A stretch of DNA of 64,000 nucleotides, taken from NCBI GenBank assembly GCA_018136815.1, contig CM030936.1, forward strand, positions 764,831-828,830. The letters are read 5' to 3'. The notes beneath the pieces were generated by a model. It saw only the letters and a list, made by a program, of their open reading frames with translations. It made no database searches and was not told the DNA's origin. Each line of letters starts with the position of its first letter. Position 1 is the first letter of the stretch. A program made the translations under genes and the position numbers. The DNA comes from Isochrysis galbana (Eukaryota; Haptophyta; Isochrysidales; Isochrysidaceae). Positions 61,130 through 64,000 of this stretch are shown piece by piece.

Positions 61130-61595
61130 GAGCGTGCGAGTCCCCCTAGGGGGACCCCAGGCCATCAAAGAGTTCTGGCGCAAACTAGCCGACAAGATAG
61201 AGAAAAAAACCACCATATACGCACCGATAACGAATAATCTATCTATACACGGGAAAACGAAGGTAGCTAACTTTCTCATATACTCTATTCCTAGATACTG
61301 GCTACAAACGCTTGCAGCCCCAAGATCGTTCCACGCAGCGGTAAAAAGATCCGTGGACAGAATCATGTGGACAAACGCGCGCACCGGACGGAGACTACAA
61401 TGGGTGAAACACCCGGAAATCCCAATCAAAAACACTTCGGAGAAAGGACCCCACTTGGGGCTGGGTCTGCTGGTAAGAAAAGGATAGACATGAATGACTT
61501 GAGACCCGTTTTCAACTGGAACGACAAAAGCGGTGTTGCGGGTAGGGGGGGTTGTACACTTCCCCTTGTTCATTTCCCGCCCTTTTAGGTTTTCC
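61130..61595 (+). mobile_element. L1-type LINE ORF2 C-terminal fragment
   Basis: The frame reads VPLGGPQAIKEFWRKLADKI, then NNLSIHGKTKVANFLIYSIP and RYWLQTL, matching the post-palm region of L1-type RTs (L-G-x-P...W-x-x-L...K-I...L-S-x-x-G-K-x-x-x-x-N-x-x-x). One frame change near 61440-61480 leads to MNDLRPVFNWNDKSGV. It may be the same family as the RT piece at 28.2 kb, since the two cover adjoining parts of ORF2. It ends at the tandem duplication that follows. Confidence 0.7.
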
Positions 61596-62208
61596 TGCGC
61601 GACTCCATCGCCATTGTCACGCCCCGATCCCTTCCTTCCTCGCCCGTCCCCGATAGGATCCCTCCTCTTCCCCCGCGGGCGTCCCCCTCCTTTTCCCTCT
61701 TTCCCCGTTCCCCCCCCCCGAGTGTTTCCTTGAGTTTCTGGCCCCGTTTCATCCGTTCCTTGTCTTGAGTCTTTTCTCTTTCCCGCGCGTGGCTCTCCCC
61801 CCAAGCGCAAGGTCGACGCTTACGTCCGCTACGCGACGAACTCCTGGGCGCACGCCACCACCGCCTGAACCGTCGCGTGCCCATTCCCCTTCCCGCCTTT
61901 CGCAATGCGCTCGCCCGTTCTTGGCTTCCGCATTGGGGGGGGTGTTGCGGTAAGGGGGGGTTGTACACTTCCCCTTGTTCATTTCCCGCCCTTTTAGGTT
62001 TTCCTGCGCGACTCCATCGCCATTGTCACGCCCCGATCCCTTCCTTCCTCGCCCGTCCCCGATAGGATCCCCCCTCTTCCCCCGCGGGCGTCCCCCTCCT
62101 TTTCCCTCTTTCCCCGTTCCCCCCCCCCCGAGCGTTTCCTTGAGTTTCTGGCCCCGTTTCATCCGTTCCTTGTCTTGAGTGTTTTCTCTTTCCCGCGCGT
62201 GGCTCTCC
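61532..62208. repeat. Tandem duplication, two ~267-bp copies at ~409-bp spacing
   Basis: 61532-61798 and 61941-62208 are nearly identical (both begin GTTGCGG then TTGTACACTTCCCCTTGTTC and end TCCCGCGCGTGGCTCTCC) with only a handful of differences. The intervening 140 bp is unique. The high identity implies recent duplication or assembly duplication. Open frames on the minus strand through both copies (61070-61810 and 61749-62399) are Gly/Arg/Lys-rich and show no domain. Confidence 0.85.
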
Positions 62209-62689
62209 TCCCCCCCCGCGCGTCTTCTCTCTTCGGCCGTCTCTCGCTCAGCGCCACCGCTCGAGCGCCCTTGTGCCTTGCTCCATCCGCTTCTGTGCTC
62301 CCTTCGCGTCCCGCGTGTCCCCATGTCGACCGAGGGTGACCCCCCGCTCTCAGCCTCTCCTGCGTGTCCCTTCCCCGCTCGTGCCGTTCTGTCCCGCATG
62401 CTCCCATCGGGCTGTACAACTCATGTTACATCTCACAGCCCCCACATTCCCTCGCACACCACAGCCACAGTTCCACTCACCTCCTCACAAGCGGACTTAA
62501 GCCCAGCGCGGAGCTAGTGGAACTAGCCTCCAAACTGAGGATCGCACACGCTGTCGAGGGGACCACGGAACAAGGGAACAAAGGAAATTGAAACATCGAT
62601 ACACCAACCCAAGTCGCTGATAGAGACAATGGAATCTAGACATAAACCAAACAAACAAAAAACGACCAGACGGACACACACACGACAAT
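62209..62689. other. No gene seen
   Basis: C/T-rich DNA (62209-62320) then ordinary intergenic sequence. The open frames are short and without motif. Confidence 0.35.
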
Positions 62690-62900
62690 AACGACAATTC
62701 TAAAAGGCCTGCCCGGACCCCACACTCTAAACCAGGCCTCAGGTAGCGCACCGAGGCCGGACCCCTGAAACCGAAGAAAAAGGAAAGAAGGGGGGCAGGG
62801 GAAGAGGTGGAGGGAGGGATGATCAGGGCGGTGTAGATAGCGAAGGGGAGTCCCGTAACTAGTAGGTGTGTAGCCCTGAATCTTCAGAAGTTTTTTTTTA
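62690..62900 (-). repeat. R3 interspersed repeat, copy d
   Basis: Read on the minus strand it starts AAAAAAAAACTTCTGAAGAT then TCAGGGCTACACACCTACTA and continues to GGGGTCCGGCCTCGGTGCGC and GGTCCGGGCAGGCCTTTT. It is the closest match to copies a and b. Confidence 0.65.
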
Positions 62901-64000
62901 CATCCGTGGGTGAGAACTCTCGAGTCGGCACGCTGCGCTGGATGAGGAGCGGCTTGCTCAGCGCGTTTCTGTGTTCGCTCGTTTCTAGACGACTACGTTC
63001 CTGAAATTCATTGTTGAAAGGCTTAATGTCGGTGCTCACTCAGCATGCTCATACCCTGCCCCCCCACCCATTGTTTGCTGGTAGAAGTGCATGTTTCAAG
63101 GTTTAGATCATCTAATAGAAAACTGTGCTGGATGAGGAGCCTAGGGGAGTAATACGTATTACTGTATTACAAATGGGGGCCCGCAGGGCCCTCAAATACC
63201 GTATTCAACGGCGAGGCCCGCCGGAGGCCGGAGGCGGGTCTAGGCGGGCCCGCCGGAGGCGAGCCCGCCGCCGCTGCAGGCGGGCCGCCATAAACATAGT
63301 AAGATAACAACATGTAACATGTAAAATATAAAAGCTCACAGCGGCGCACAAATACGCACCGATAGCGATAAGAGAAAGAGATCAGAGAAAAGAGGAAAGA
63401 GACAATAAGCAATAAGACATAACAATGGATAAGCGTTACTTAGACGCTTAGACGTTAGACGCAAAGTGAGCGCGTGTGAGTACACACATAGTGGCCGAGT
63501 GCTACTCTCTACTCTCTCTCTCACGACGACACCCACACGTACGCCACACGAGAGACACGAAACACGCGACCGAGACGAGAAGGAGACGAGGAGACGAGGA
63601 GACGGAGGGGGAAACCGGTACATTAGAAACTTAGACACTCAACACCTATAAAGTATAAAGTACCAAGTACTAAGTACTAAGTACAAGCAGTACTAAGTAC
63701 TAAGTACTAAATACTAAGTACTAAGTACTAAGGTTATTTATTGGACTATAATTAAACTAGGGGGAGGTGAATACAAGACGTATTCATTTTCATTGAATTC
63801 AAGATCTCCCCGTTGAATTTTCTAGCTTCGCCTGCGGCACATGTGCTTTCGAGACTCATCCTATTGTAGCCTTGAGGCTAGAGTTTTTTTGTAGTGTGGG
63901 CCGGGGGAAAGCGTTTCCTCCTCTACTTCATTCGATACTCTTCATTAACCGTGCTGTTCATTAGATCGGGCAAGCGCGCCGTGGGAAGAGAGAGAGAGGG
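62901..64000. other. No gene seen; GC-rich short repeat and TAAGTAC array
   Basis: A GGCGGGCCCGCCGGAGGC-type cluster lies at 63205-63295. A TAAGTAC/AGTACTA heptamer array spans 63656-63731. GA-rich DNA begins again at 63980. No coding feature was recognised. Confidence 0.45.
63656..63731. repeat. TAAGTAC heptamer microsatellite
   Basis: Roughly ten TAAGTAC-like units with one interruption (AAGCAG) and a TAAATAC variant. TAAGTAC units contain the palindrome GTAC. It is not a known telomere unit. Confidence 0.85.

Noticed and set aside
61070-62399. Gly/Arg/Lys-rich minus-strand frames
   Set aside because: Antisense to the LINE fragment and to the tandem duplication; low complexity.
63656-63731. 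Telomere-like array (TAAGTAC)n
   Set aside because: Not a known telomere unit, short and interrupted; treated as a microsatellite.

Overview
The window is a piece of a GC-rich eukaryotic nuclear genome, most likely from a unicellular alga or related protist. The evidence is: genes split by short GT-AG introns (about 64-340 bp, mostly phase 0); eukaryote-only families (PEX16, HECT and U-box ubiquitin ligases, a golgin, a TLC-domain protein, a BTB protein, a CDC48-type AAA ATPase); algal or plant-flavoured families (bestrophin-like channel, MscS-like channel, thaumatin-like protein, long Pro/Ser linkers); and very abundant retroelement, MITE and microsatellite debris. I cannot name the species.

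Layout. 1-2.7 kb: low-complexity DNA, a Ty1/copia fossil and a short repeat. 2.7-4.0 kb (-): PEX16. 4.1-7.0 kb (-) and 12.4-16.4 kb (+): two head-to-head paralogues (called A and B here) of a multi-exon membrane protein that I cannot assign to any family; a membrane-anchored U-box protein (8.6-10.6 kb, -) lies between them. 16.9-17.7 kb: repeat R2. 18.3-21.2 kb (+): golgin-84/CASP-like tail-anchored coiled coil. 23.8-25.0 kb (-): bestrophin-like channel. 26-29 kb: repeats and LINE remains. 29.2-30.7 kb (-): two-exon coiled-coil protein. 31.0-31.3 kb: TTAA-flanked MITE. 31.7-34.2 kb (-): HECT ligase with an N-myristoylation-type start. 35.6-37.8 kb (-): uncharacterised, possibly element-borne coding stretches separated by a 504-bp TIR element. 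40.0-42.9 kb (+): MscS-like channel. 44.3-45.3 kb (-): membrane-anchored thaumatin-like protein. 46.3-48.1 kb (+): BTB protein. 49.3-49.8 kb (-): hAT transposase remnant. 50-56 kb: repeats and a methyltransferase-like open frame cut at repeat R2. 56.0-56.9 kb (-) and 57.1-60.3 kb (+): TLC-domain protein and type-II AAA ATPase, divergently arranged 158 bp apart. 60.3-64 kb: LINE fragment, tandem duplications and repeats.

No operon-like logic links the genes. Themes are membrane transport and organelle biology (PEX16, bestrophin, MscS, TLC, golgin) and ubiquitin signalling (U-box, HECT, possibly the BTB protein). The least explained items are the A/B paralogue family and a family of short repeats (R1/R2) that end in two consecutive RNA-like hairpins whose stems are kept by compensating changes.
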